From Euonymus europaeus (Eukaryota > Streptophyta > Magnoliopsida > Celastrales > Celastraceae), in NCBI GenBank assembly GCA_963580455.1, contig OY756961.1, forward strand, positions 6,119,001 through 6,183,000: DNA of 64,000 bases, given 5' to 3'. Numbering within the stretch: position 1 is the stretch's first letter; every line of letters begins with the position of its first letter. Position numbers and translations under genes: made by a program. Below the pieces are notes generated by a model. It had not been told where the DNA came from and ran no database searches. It worked only from the letters and a program-made list of their open reading frames with translations. Below are positions 53,511 to 64,000 of the stretch, in pieces.

Positions 53511-55083
53511 GGGACAAGTATTGAAAAAATCTGTGTATTGACTTTTGGGTCACTTAAGCCCCTGTGTTTTTTTCGTGCCAAAGAAGATTTCATACTTTAC
53601 AAAATAGATCACGTTAGCCCTTATGATTATTTTTTGTCAAAAAATGCTGACTCAACCGTTAAATATTGGCATGTAATTTTTTATTTTTCAAACTAAAATT
53701 CCACGTCGCCTCTTCTTGGTCAAACCCACTGCTCCCCAAGAGTGAACACCATTTTCTGTGACTTTTCCGTTAAACACTTCAACTAAATTTCATTCTTCCG
53801 ATCTCTGAAAATGAAGTGGTGGAGAGAGAAAGCGAGATGTGAAGGGGGCATATACTAGTTGGTTTTGTTGCTTGTACGCTCGATTGGGCGAATTTTCGAT
53901 CTATATGTGACGGTGACCGACAGAGTGTGCGTCCAGGATAGTATGTCCTGTATGAAGATGACTCCGTGTGCGGGAACTTCGTGGTGGTCGACCACACATC
54001 TTCTGGAGCAGTGATCATCCCAAAATCGATTTCATCGTAAGCTATTAAGCTGTCCAATTACCTTAACTTGTTTGTAGCAATCCAAAACTAGTACTAAAAG
54101 ATATACCCTACCAAGCTTATGCAATTAATAATCATCGCTTAGGGGCTCAAACTAGTTGTTTGATGCTACGGAGTTGACATGACAAGAATTAGGGCACAAA
54201 ACAAGAAAGACAACAACAAGATTGAGAGGAACACATAGAAAAAAGGAAAGAAATTGAGATATTTGATTGAAGAAACATGTTTTTACGAGACCCTCCTAAT
54301 TCCCCAATTTTTTGTCTGGTGTTTTATGAAATTGCTTTTATTATTTAATTTTGACTTCCTCGATTGGATATGCATCTTATTCTATACTTTAGAGTTTTGA
54401 TTGAATTTCTCCAATTATTGAGGGTAAGGCGGAGATCTTCAGAGTGCAACGACGGTCAACACCATTGCTATGGTGGTGGAGCTTGAAGAAGAAAAAGTGG
54501 GAGAGAAAAATTTTAATTTTTAATTACATGTCATACTTTACTCCAATTATTTTTGTTATTTAAATCAAATCCACATCATATAATGTGGGACATGTCGGTA
54601 ATTTTTGACGGAAAGTAAACGAAAGGCCAACATGATTCATGTTTTAAGTAAAGGGTAAATAGAACTTTTAGTCACTGACAAATTCAAATCATTTCAACTT
54701 AGTCACTGACGTTTAAACTTATTCAACTTGGGAACCGTAGTTTTCTTTTTGTTCCAATTTTTGTCACCGGGCAGCGATAAAATGAGGGTAAATATAACTT
54801 TTAATCACTGACAAATTTGGATCGTTTCAACTCAGTCATTAAAATTTGAACTCATCCAACTAGGGAACTGTAGTTTTCTTTTTATTCAAATTCTCATAAT
54901 CGGTGTGCAACTTCATCTCCATCTCCAAGCCATGAAACTCATAGAGTTGGACGAGCCATTCTCTTCCAGATTCATCCTGTTCCGAATCTGTCAATGACTG
55001 AGTAAAAGAGTTTTTTTGACCCAAAAAAGTATAGAGACATATAATCGACCCGAAAGTAGAATGGCATTTTTAATACTTATCCC
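53511..55083. mobile_element. Mutator-like element inside the last
   Basis: Ends GGGACAAGTATTGAAAAAAT and, inverted, GGGATAAGTATTAAAAATGC, with CTTTTGGGTCACTTAAGCCC in the left arm. Flanks AAAATAATA (53502-53510) and AAAGTAATA (55084-55092) agree at 8 of 9 positions, so it inserted into the right arm of the element at 52444-55100. Its own right arm is interrupted at about 54656. Confidence 0.85.
54656..55005. mobile_element. Innermost TIR fragment, end duplicated
   Basis: GGGTAAATAGAACTTTTAGT starts a 129-bp segment repeated in tandem (54656-54784 and 54785-54910, the second starting GGGTAAATATAACTTTTAAT). The inverse of the same end appears near 54985-55000 but lacks its outermost ~17 bp. 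It is related to the element at 27848-28475 and interrupts the right arm of the element around it. Confidence 0.65.
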
Positions 55084-55100
55084 AAAGTAATAATAACCCC

Positions 55101-55857
55101 ATAAGACAGTAAGGCCCAGCCACTCTTCCTCATACTGTCATCCGCAGTTCTCTCTAGCACAGAAAATAGTCTCTTGGATTCGAACTCCTTCGCACAGAGC
55201 AATGTCGTAGCAAAAGCTGGATGTGGAATTAAGCGTTCGACGAATCAATGGCTATTCGGTGTATGCATTCGTGGTTCTGTGACCGTTTTTTACAGTGAAG
55301 CTGAGACATTTCAAAACAAATTCAGTGATTAATTAGTTAAATTTCGATTGCTTTCAAGGTTTGTTGTTTTTAATTGGATTAGTCGAAACTATGATTGATG
55401 TCTAAGATAAATTGATTTCCTGAACCCTAGATCAAATGATTAATTGGGGACATTTTGCATCCTTGAGTTTTGACTTGATGAATGGATAATGAATTGTGCA
55501 TCGAATATGATGGCTTTGACGCCTTTTGCTAAAAGACATTGTTGTAGCTGAATTGGGAAACGATGAGTTGATTTCACTAGATGTTGAACTTGAATTGTAG
55601 AAATGTTTGTTAGAGCCAAACTTGCATCAACAGAAGTATAACAGTTGGGAAGAACTGAATGTGTCTCCCCTTATATATGTCAAAAATATTTTGAACTCAT
55701 GATTATATTACGCTGGATGAATCTATATTATACAGCACTAAAATCAATCTGTCGTCGTGGCCAGAAAGAAATATAAGCAGCCAGCAAGTTATCATGCCGA
55801 CTTTCATTCATGGATTAGTTGTACGCTGAACCTATATTCACTCTGAAAAGTCTATTT
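55101..55857. other. Spacer and MYB-CC 3' region
   Basis: No frame of note. The part near 55130-55330 is less AT-rich and could be transcribed non-coding DNA; nothing proves it. The 3' untranslated region of the minus-strand MYB-CC gene should lie at the right end. Confidence 0.35.
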
Positions 55858-57913
55858 TCAGCTCCAGCTGAAGCCATTCAAGTCGAACTGTTTGCTGTTC
55901 GAAGCAGCATCATTTTCATCGTGGGCGTTCAGGTCTAGTTTGGTCGAAAGGTAGGGCAGTTTATATCCATGTGAAACTTTCTCATTCACTAACTTTGCTG
56001 AGTCTGTCCTTTTGTTTGTTTGGTTCAGAAAATTGTCTTCCCGATTTGTTCCCTTGAATCTTCCTTCAGACAAGCCATTGCTGTCATTGCCTCTCTCTCC
56101 ATGGAGTCCGACACTCATGGACAAATCGCTGGAGCTTCTTTCCATAGAAAACATTCTTCTTTCTGTGTCATTGCTCATTGGGGAGAGGAACATTTTGTTC
56201 TTCTTCGGATCTTCACACCACTTGAGTTCAGCTTGGGGTAGGATAGGCTCTTCTGTAATCTCTTTGTGCTTATAAAAAATGCCACCATTGTACGGTCTCA
56301 ATCCCATCCCATTGTGATGTGTTTCTTGATCCTTCTGAGATCTGTCACGGGAGGTCAGGCAACTGTCCATTGAACAGTCAGTGGGCTGTGTTGTTTGTGT
56401 CGGTTGGGGACACAAACCCTGAAGTTCTTTCAGGTCTGGAAATGCAGAATTCAGGCATTGGTTTGATACTTTGGAAACCAGTTGGGAAATCTGAACTTTG
56501 CCTTCCAGACCCAAATTTTGTCTTCCAAGAGTCTCTTGGGCTTTCTCCAGTACCGCTTGCAGGTACTTTCCCTGAGCCTCTATCCTGAGCTGTAGATGTC
56601 GTTGTACCTGTTTCAGTTTAAACAAGTTTATAAACCTTATCAATTTAGCTTGTTCAAATGAAATGAAATGCAGTTTTCATAATTCAAAATTTCCTCTACC
56701 TCCAGCTGCTCGTGAAGCCTTCTCTGCACTTCAATTTGCACCTGGAGTGCTTCACCAATCGGCAGGTTTCTGAATTAAAAAATAAAAAAGTTAGAGAATT
56801 TCTTAGAAACCATGGACAAAAATAAGTGACTAAAGTCAAATCTCGTGAATGCTATACATCTTCTTACTTGTTTGTTGACTGTGGTGTGGTGCTTAAATTG
56901 TTCATGTGAATTGCATTTACTTCAGGCATTCTTTCCCCCGAAATAGCAAATGAACCTACATGCAGTGAGATTTTTGTAAACTTTTCGTTGGATGATTTGT
57001 AAGGAAAATATCATGTAAATAGTAGAAAGTATGTGGAGAGAATCATACCAACTTTGTTCCCACTGTTAGATTGTCCATGAAGGTTTTTGCTGAGCCTGTA
57101 TTTCTGCAATCCATAGGTCGAGTGATTAGTATGCATCAATCCCAAGCTCCCTTGGAAAAAAATAGGGACAGTGAAATTCAGCTATTGTTTTTCAGGAAGT
57201 AGACTCATTTCCGTTGGTCTCTAGGCGCTAAACCATTTAATAACTACACATTAAACCACTGGATTTCACTTCACATTAGACGTCCATTATTAAAGAAGAT
57301 AGGCAAAGAGTTTCATAATCACTCACTCCTACATTATGGAATTAGTGTAAGAATGAAAACAAAAATACTGCATACTTTCAGTATTTTTTTTTTGGATAAA
57401 TAATGTTGTTTTTTCAGTATCCTATCCATACATTGTAATTTGTTAAATAGCCAATTGTTAGGAGGGCCTGAACCTTGGTCAGGAAAACTGAATTTCAACA
57501 TGTTTTCTAGATAGCATGGGCGATATGGTATTACCTGAAGATGACTCTTAAGGTGGTATAAGGTAAGTCCTGGAATCCCCATAAGTTTCAGTACTGTTTT
57601 TGGAGTAGCCTCTGCAACAAGAAAGAATGGCAGTTGAGTTAGCTAGAGTTATTTTCTTGTTTGCTCCGTTATTTCTTGAACTCAATGTATATATATACTC
57701 ACTGTCTGCTCCTCCCAACTGGTTGACTGCTTCGATGAAGCGCTCATGAAGATCTGGCGTCCATTTCAGTCGAGGCTTTGCATCCGTTGAAAGGACAAGT
57801 CCAGAATCTCCATGACCATTCCCACCTTGCAGGAACATGCGTCTTTCAGGAGGTATTGGCATTCTTGAAGAAGAGTTGATGTCCTTCCCTTGATGTTGAG
57901 GATGATGATACAT
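55858..57913 (-). CDS. MYB-CC transcription factor, MYR1/MYR2-like
   Basis: Exons 57913-57703, 57611-57535, 57103-57049, 56955-56868, 56769-56700 and 56607-55858 join in frame to 416 residues. The GARP/MYB-like DNA-binding domain is at about 47-99 (KPRLKWTPDLHERFIEAV to SHLQKYR). The MYB-CC coiled coil with the LHEQLE motif at 162-167 continues to about 200 (HLQLRIEAQGKYLQAVLEKA). A Ser/Asn-rich C-terminus ends DLNGFSWS, with LDLNAHDEND before it, an EAR-like LDLN motif that can act in repression. The N-terminus SSRMPIPPERRMFLQGGNG and STDAKPRLKW are like the MYR1/MYR2 group of Arabidopsis, nuclear factors linked to light, flowering or phosphate-type responses. Domain identity is firm; the exact orthologue and role are inferred. 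Confidence 0.94.
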
Positions 57914-60900
57914 CTTCTCTCAAAATATAAATAACTACTCAAAGTGAGCTCGACTTAGAAGCAGGAACTGACAACCTAACTTTTGCGATCAGGATTGGTT
58001 GGTACCTGATGTGTTCTTCTTTCCTGAAATATCCACTCTGCTGCTCCCTGAAGTATGGAACTTATTCAATGTATATGATCCCAATCCAGATACTATTTAT
58101 ATGGTATTTCTCACTGCTACTCTTGCATGTATCCGTTTTCTTTTGGGTAGTTCTCTACAGACCAAATGTCTGCTCAAGCAACCCTTTTATAGACTGGGGA
58201 TGGGTTGTGGTGGTGGTGGGGGAGAGAGTGAGTCATAGAATCTTGAAGAAAACTCCAACTTAATCCAATATTCACAGCGACCTGAAAGGGGATGTTGTCC
58301 TTCTTACTTTGATAACATGACCCCTAACTTTCATTTCCATTCTAAGACACCCAATTACTATTCCTCTGCATCACAACTCTCAAAAACAATTGCATTAGAT
58401 ACTAGAATTGATCCACCAAATTTCCTTTTTCCTTCCCTGTTCACTCGTATTTGCTTGTCTGGCAAAAGCAAGAATCTTATTCCCAGGACATGAGACTTGG
58501 ATTAATGGGAATCCTAGTTTCTCTTTTCATGTCCTTGAGACCTCCACTCTCTCATTCTCAGAGAAGATTCTTGGCTAGATTTTATCATATCTTGGTCTTG
58601 TAGTCAGTTTTTCTCAGTTGTCAATGTACATATGAAATTATTAAAAGATGGAGTCCAGTCGAGTTACCTAATATCTACGTTAATGAGTGCAGATGGAGAA
58701 ACAAAACAAGGTTATAGCTGGTTATCCTTGCAGGAATTTAGAAGAAGATTCTGTTGACCAGAGCACCTAGTAACTTTGGAATTAGATGCATACAAAGAGA
58801 GATGCTTGCTCTTGGACAATATTCTGAGGCAAGGAATAGAATAAGGCATACATTCTGCTTCGTCTCCTTCAGTAAGTTTGGTACTGATTCAGTCCTCACA
58901 CAGTATAAAAATATATAGAAGAGTGTCCCACACTCTTTTTATTTGTTCATCCTTCAATTGGCATAAGACAGCCGGCCCCCTCCGCCGACAAATCCAAAGC
59001 ATCATTGGTCCCAGACTCTCTTGTATGTACTCTTACCCTCTTCCCTTTCTATTAATAGTTTGTTATGTAAATTAAAAAAAAAAGAGAGGATACTTTAACT
59101 TGTTTAACAGATAGATGAACTCATCGTAAATTCTCTATGTAAGTTTTGCATGTATTTCAACTTTAAAAATACATGCATAGGAGATAAATTGATCCTCCAC
59201 AAATGTGCATCTTTCTCTTCTGGACTTCATCTTATACCAAGCTGTATATCCTGGACTAGCTAGAACATAATCTGATTTGTTTTTCCTTGGTTTGCATTAA
59301 AGCTATATGCGTGTATATGTGTCGACTGTTGCTTCATTATGATTATGCTGTTTTGTTTTTAAAATTTGGATCTGTTTGTGCTGTGATAATCAGGAATTAT
59401 ACCATGCCTTGCTTATATTTAAAATGTGAAGAATAATAACTTATGTCATCTAACACGACTAATGCAGAATAAATTCTTATATTAAATTATGACCAAATCT
59501 GCCAACTTACAGTAGTTATGGGATTGTTCTGGTGTTGTTGACACGTGTCCGGAGACATATTTATTAGGAGATATTATAATGATACCTCTTTGTTTCACAA
59601 GTCAAGTTTGGATCAGTGGCCATGTACTACTGTGCGTTCCTCCTAGCCCTGGGTGGCTCAGTTCAATTCCAGGTTTACTCATGTATAAATGGTCACTGTT
59701 CTTCATAAACAAATAATAATTGGACAGTAGTATTGCAAGTGTGGTTTGGGAATGAAGGTAATATTCTTTGGCTAAAATTAAGAGTTGGAAATATGATTTT
59801 TTTGGAAAAATGATGATGATTGTTGAGATTGGTTGATTTTAGGAATAATGTTAAACATAATATTAAGTCAGAATAGGAATAGTGTTAAGCAAAATATTAG
59901 GTCAAAGTATTGATTACAATTGAACCAAATACTTGGTCAGTAATGAATTATGAATGTGTAATATCGTTTATGGGTCAGGACTTACGAATGTGAATGGTAA
60001 AACAAATTTTCTGAAAGAGTTTGCATACGGTTTGGCATTAACTTGGTCTTCTCCTCTTCCCTTTGGCGTTTATAAGAACATGGAGATGCGGCGGAGTCGC
60101 AACTCACATGCTAGTTCAAAGAAAAGTATAAGTGAAGTTCCAATTCATTGGACAACATTTTAACATTTGTTCCAATTGTTTTTTTTCTAGAAGATCAATT
60201 GATTCTAATTTCCCAGTATATTTTATGCAGTTTGGGGGAATCCATGAAAATCCTGTACATATATAAAGCATTAAAGCAGGATTCCTAAATAGTTTGCAGG
60301 CATGTGGAAAGGAATATATAGAACTCTAGGCATCATTGGTAACATGGGCCGTGTGGTGCTATATATGTGAAATAGCATCACATTATGTGATTGTATATAT
60401 TTATAGTTGTGATTGGAAACTAAACATACCCATGTGTTCTTTCAGTGGGAGGTATGTAACTAATAACTAATTATTAGATGTTTATATAGCACTCATCAGG
60501 AGCCATAAATAGAATAAGCATGGTGTAGTAACTTTCATTTCATGTTTCAATTCTTAAGGACCCAATTTCTTTCCCAGAATGGAGCATATAAAGTACTAAC
60601 CTTTCTCTCTCTCTCTCTCTCTGTTTCAAAGGAATACTTGGCTTTCACTTGTGGTATCAAGCAGCTATTACTTTACTCTCCCTGTGGATTATATATTCTC
60701 CACTTAGGGAAAGGGACATGGAACTTAACTTTGTTCTTCCTTGTACTTACATTTCCTTTTATAGATTCCATGTCATATACAATTTTCCTTTTCAGGACAA
60801 GAAGATGCTCTCTAAAGAGAAACATCAACATATAAGAATTAATTCAAGCTTAAGGACCAGTCCTTCAGTTAATCACAAGGGATGACACATGCGAGATGTT

Positions 60901-61839
60901 GATTGGTTGCATTTTGTTGACTAAATGGGATTAGCATGCATTGGCTCTGCAATGGAAAGTGAGAAATGACCACAGAATGTATTCCTTGAGGAAAAAAAAG
61001 TTAAGAGGAGGAAGTAAAAGGTGAGATTCCCTGGAATTGGAATTTAAGTATCTTAACTCAAAGTAAAGCCAATGAGTCATATTCTCAAGTCAAGAATTTT
61101 GTTATTCCTCTCTACCCAAAGCCACAAAAAATGGGTTCCCACCCAATACCTTTTTTCTTTTTTTAAAACTTTAGTTTACTGTAGTTTGATGCTTTTCAAC
61201 ATTCATGATTAGTGTTGGTGCTTGTTTGCCATCATAAGTTGAGCCACACACCTTATTGAGAGAATATTGCCATGTTTAGAGATTTTCTCATGTTTAATTA
61301 TGTAGATATGGCCTCTCATAAGTCCTATTTTACTTCTTATTGACAGGGATGATTAAACAACTGGTCTTCTGGTTCCATGCATAGTTAGGAGGTTCAATTG
61401 ATCAAGGTTACCCCTTTTTTCATCTAATTAACTAAAATGATAAATCTAGTTGAGTTTAATTATCAGTCACTAGACATGAAAGTTTTTCTCTTTGAATAAG
61501 TGATATAAATAATGAACGATAGGGCATACACCATCCAATCCAATCAGGAATGAAGCAACCTAACATATGCATAAATTCATTTGAAGATGCCTAACAATGC
61601 CACATGCAAGTAGGTTTGGTGGCTCACTTTTTTCTTGAACCTAGGACATATCAGAGCTTCTTTTACTGTAAAGCTAGCCTTCCAAAACTAACCATTTTAA
61701 GTTCACATTCCATTTGTAGTTAGTAGTTACATGATTATGACCAAGTACTGTAGTTGAATATGCTGTGTCCAAGAGTATAGTCCATTTCATTCATATTTTT
61801 TCTCAACAAGCCTAGTTGTTGACATAATTTTTTTCGGTA
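57914..61839. other. Long intergenic region
   Basis: MYB-CC promoter at the left (plus-strand 57914 to about 59000), then AT-rich DNA. Short open frames near 58878, 59954 and 60542 have no family features or splice partners. I see no element ends or RNA genes. A CT microsatellite at 60606-60622 is listed separately. Confidence 0.4.
60606..60622 (+). repeat. (CT)n microsatellite
   Basis: CTCTCTCTCTCTCTCTC run after a CTTT word. Probably variable in length. Confidence 0.9.
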
Positions 61840-62071
61840 ACTGAGAATGATCCAGCCCAGCGTGCCCTTTGGATAGTTGAATGAGCCTGAAACGGACTGC
61901 CAAGCCAACGCGAACTACCATGTCAACCTAGAAGACTGGACCAAAGCTCATGCTCTTAAGCCGCCGCCAAAGGCGGGACAAGCCTACAATGTGGGTACCA
62001 TTGGAAAATACCCCAGAGGGTTTCGAATGCTGGACGTGCACACATACGGAATGCCTAACAGAGATCACTAG
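61840..62071 (+). pseudogene. Orphan coding-like segment
   Basis: A GC-richer island in AT-rich DNA. In one frame it reads PSVPFG, a TAG, then NEPETDCQANANYHVNLEDW and on to RGFRMLDVHTYGMPNRDH with a stop at 62069-62071, about 64 codons after the TAG. The amino-acid mix looks like real protein (Trp, Tyr, His, PPPKAG, GKYPRGF), unlike the neighbouring random frames. No start codon, splice partner or known family could be named. A decayed exon, an organelle or foreign insert, or chance all remain open. Confidence 0.35.
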
Positions 62072-63414
62072 CTGGGCTATCGGCCCGTGGTTGCCCAGTT
62101 GTTGATACGATAATACCTAGTCCCTACATATATATGCATATAGTTCTGGTATTTTTCTGATCCAACTGTGCGTTCTTTTCCAATATTCACTTGCATCCAG
62201 TCCTTTCATTTAAATAACTGATGTGCTCATATTCCATTTTAAGTTGCATAAAATCTGAGCAGAATCAAAAGGCACTTGTGGGCTTAACCAGCATATCTAT
62301 GCTGCTCTGATTTGTCAGTCATCTCATGTTATTGGGTGAACAGAGACATGACCAAATTAATATGTTCCTCATAGTCTACGGGAGAATATTCAGATAGCAA
62401 AATAGAAGTCATGGATTGCAGTATATATATGTGTGTATATAATCGTTGAAGTCATTTCTGGAAATAATTGCATTGTTTTTTCCCTTTTTTTTCCCCTTTA
62501 ATTTTCATGAGAGCCATAGGTATTTATTTAAACTCTAAAATTTTGTACTATCGCTTATGCATAGTTCGAATGTCCTAAAAAGGATAAGTGGGATTGGAAT
62601 GCCAACAAACGTCTATTATTACTCGGAGGGTGGATGTAGAGTGAATGATTTCAAAGCGGACTTCCCATTCGTTAGATAGATAAATCACCAAGATTTTGCG
62701 ATCAATGGTCGAACTTATTCAAATTCCAAGATTTTAGATCGAATCTTACTCGCATATGGTTTGTTCCATTTTTATGCAAAATAGAAAGTAATATCGAAAA
62801 TGTATTTAGTTGTCCATTTTAGAAAACACGAGAGACGGAAAAATCACTCAAAAATAACTCTGAAAATGAAAAGGAAACTACACAACTTTTCTCGAGACCT
62901 AGCCTAGGGCCTTTGCCCTTTGGACCTAGTAAATGAATAAAAAGCATTGGGGATAGATTATTATAATTACTTTAGGTGTAATTATCCTCCGGATCCTTCC
63001 AAATTAAGGTTTTTCTTAGTATTTTTTTATACTATTGAGTATTTTAATTATTTTAATATTATCATATAGTTGATTTTGATAAAAAATTATACACCCGAAA
63101 AACCTATATCCTAACCCCTAAATTTCAAATTTTAAACCCCAAATTCTAAATTCCAAATCCTAACCTAAATTCTAAACATTAAATTAAATTCAGACCCCTA
63201 AATTATAATAACAAAAAAAAGTAAGAAAAAAAAAACTTGATTTAGTAGATTTAGGGGCAATTGCAACCCCTAATTATAGCCCGACCCATCTCAAGGCTTT
63301 GTACACTGTAGCCGTGTAGTGCCATGCTGCTTGCAAGTCCCCAACCCCCAACGCACGATCATGAGTCCATGAGGAATTGAGGATGAGCCGATGAGGTCAT
63401 GATTTCAAATACCC
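62072..63414. other. Intergenic, no gene seen
   Basis: AT-rich. From about 63112 to 63210 it has repeated CTAAA and AACCCC-like words (TAAACCCC, CTAAATT), a low-complexity run that recalls but does not match the plant telomere unit. Nothing else supported. Confidence 0.4.
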
Positions 63415-63645
63415 CAACTAAACTAGATAGACTGGGCTTTCTCGGCCCAACTTTTCACAAACACTCAATTATTCATCCAGTCATGGAGGCCCAAATTATC
63501 TTGGGCTTAATCAAGAAAAAAAAGAAGAATCGAAACATTTGAGCCCAACAAATGTTGGAGGAATTTTGGACTCTATTGAACAAGACTTTCACGAAGAGGA
63601 TTCGGAGGGTTTTGTCTCATCAGAGTTCAGAGACGACGCGGAGCA
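63415..63645 (+). promoter_or_regulatory. TGGGCY-rich promoter, right edge
   Basis: Five TGGGCC/TGGGCT (site II) words on either strand within about 115 bp: 63433-63438, 63444-63449, 63488-63493, 63502-63507 and 63542-63547. In plants such clusters mark promoters of growth-linked and housekeeping genes. It suggests that a gene starts nearby and runs off the right end. Confidence 0.55.
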
Positions 63646-64000
63646 ATGGCGGATTCTCACACAAAAATTCGATGCCTTAATTGTACAGGATCTCCCTCCA
63701 ATGATGAGGAACCAATGTACAACTTATATACGTACATACGTTTCTGTCTCTCTTTCTATATTGGTTTACCGATTCAAAACTGAAACTTGTTTTTCTTGTA
63801 CTTTTGGATCAATTCTGTTTGGAACCTTTGGATATAATTTTTCTAGACTAGTAAATTGACTTCATTTTATCTCGATCATCTCCATTAATTGGGATTGCTT
63901 TGCAATAACGATCAATGTTTTTAATGACTTAGAATTTGTTTTATCTTAGAATTATATCACAAATTTTCTAGTAGGGCGAATGATAGGTTCTTTATAAACA
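63646..64000 (+). CDS. Possible first exon of a truncated gene
   Basis: ATG at 63646 (in GCAATGGCGG, a good context) opens MADSHTKIRCLNCTGSPSND and goes on for about 24 residues in the clear. A donor site was not found with confidence, and a longer open frame in another phase covers 63539-63859. The choice of start, frame and extent is a guess based on the promoter-like TGGGCY cluster. Function unknown. Confidence 0.25.

Larger units (their letters stand above)
52444..55100. mobile_element. Mutator-like element split by insertion
   Basis: Left end GGGTTAACATCACTTTTGGT and right end (inverted) GGGGTTATTATTATTTTTGA match only when the element at 53511-55083 is removed; the right terminus is 55093-55100. 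The left arm (to about 52600) pairs with 53380-53510, with shared CAATTTGGTCA, AATTTGTGCCAAATG and GGGCAG words. Flanks AAAAGACAA and ATAAGACAG agree at 7 of 9 positions. The element proper is about 1.08 kb. Confidence 0.8.

Noticed and set aside
60542..60885. Overlapping small plus-strand frames
   Set aside because: No family features, no splice partners, and one contains a microsatellite.
63112..63210. Interstitial telomere repeat
   Set aside because: CTAAA and AACCCC words recur but the 7-base plant telomere unit is not repeated in register.

Overview
The window is nuclear DNA of a eudicot plant. It is AT-rich, its genes carry many short GT..AG introns, and it holds plant-specific families (MYB-CC, class A GATA, GPI-anchored GH17-X8 glucanase) together with Ty1-copia, LINE, SINE, MITE and Mutator-like elements. 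The species cannot be fixed from the sequence alone. No organellar or bacterial block is present.

Host genes in order: an intronless short-chain dehydrogenase/reductase (2118-2918, +); TATA-binding protein (12847-16854, +, nine coding exons, stop codon split by the last intron); a probably plastid HNH-endonuclease-domain protein (19590-23404, +, seven exons); a class A GATA zinc-finger factor (25059-26302, +, two exons); a GPI-anchored beta-1,3-glucanase with an X8/CBM43 domain (30214-32955, -, two exons); CCR4-NOT subunit 3 (37082-50255, -, sixteen exons, 895 codons); and a MYB-CC transcription factor like MYR1/MYR2 (55858-57913, -, six exons). All exon chains were joined by hand at GT..AG sites, and every chain keeps frame to a single stop. 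A possible further gene begins near the right edge behind a cluster of TGGGCY promoter motifs. The genes share no obvious pathway; this is an ordinary gene-bearing interval.

The unusual content lies between and inside the genes. A 5.7-kb copia element sits 94 bp after the dehydrogenase stop. It has a TATAT target duplication and 343-bp LTRs that differ at one base, yet its gag and pol are broken in several places, so it was probably mobilised in trans. A 5'-truncated LINE tail with a 13-bp target duplication lies at 1250-1487, and a second LINE relic lies at 33949-34740.

The CCR4-NOT gene and its upstream region hold long-terminal-inverted-repeat elements with 9-bp target duplications (Mutator type): one in intron 12, one in intron 2, and two nested stacks between 50.4 and 55.1 kb, where elements are inserted inside one another. 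The introns of this gene also carry SINE copies and three local tandem duplications (79, 155 and 332 bp periods).

I found no tRNA, rRNA or CRISPR and no clearly new multigene system. The best leads are the nested Mutator-like stack, the young but coding-dead copia copy with a tRNA-like foldback between gag and pol, the plant HNH protein, the split TBP stop codon, and an orphan coding-like segment near 62 kb.
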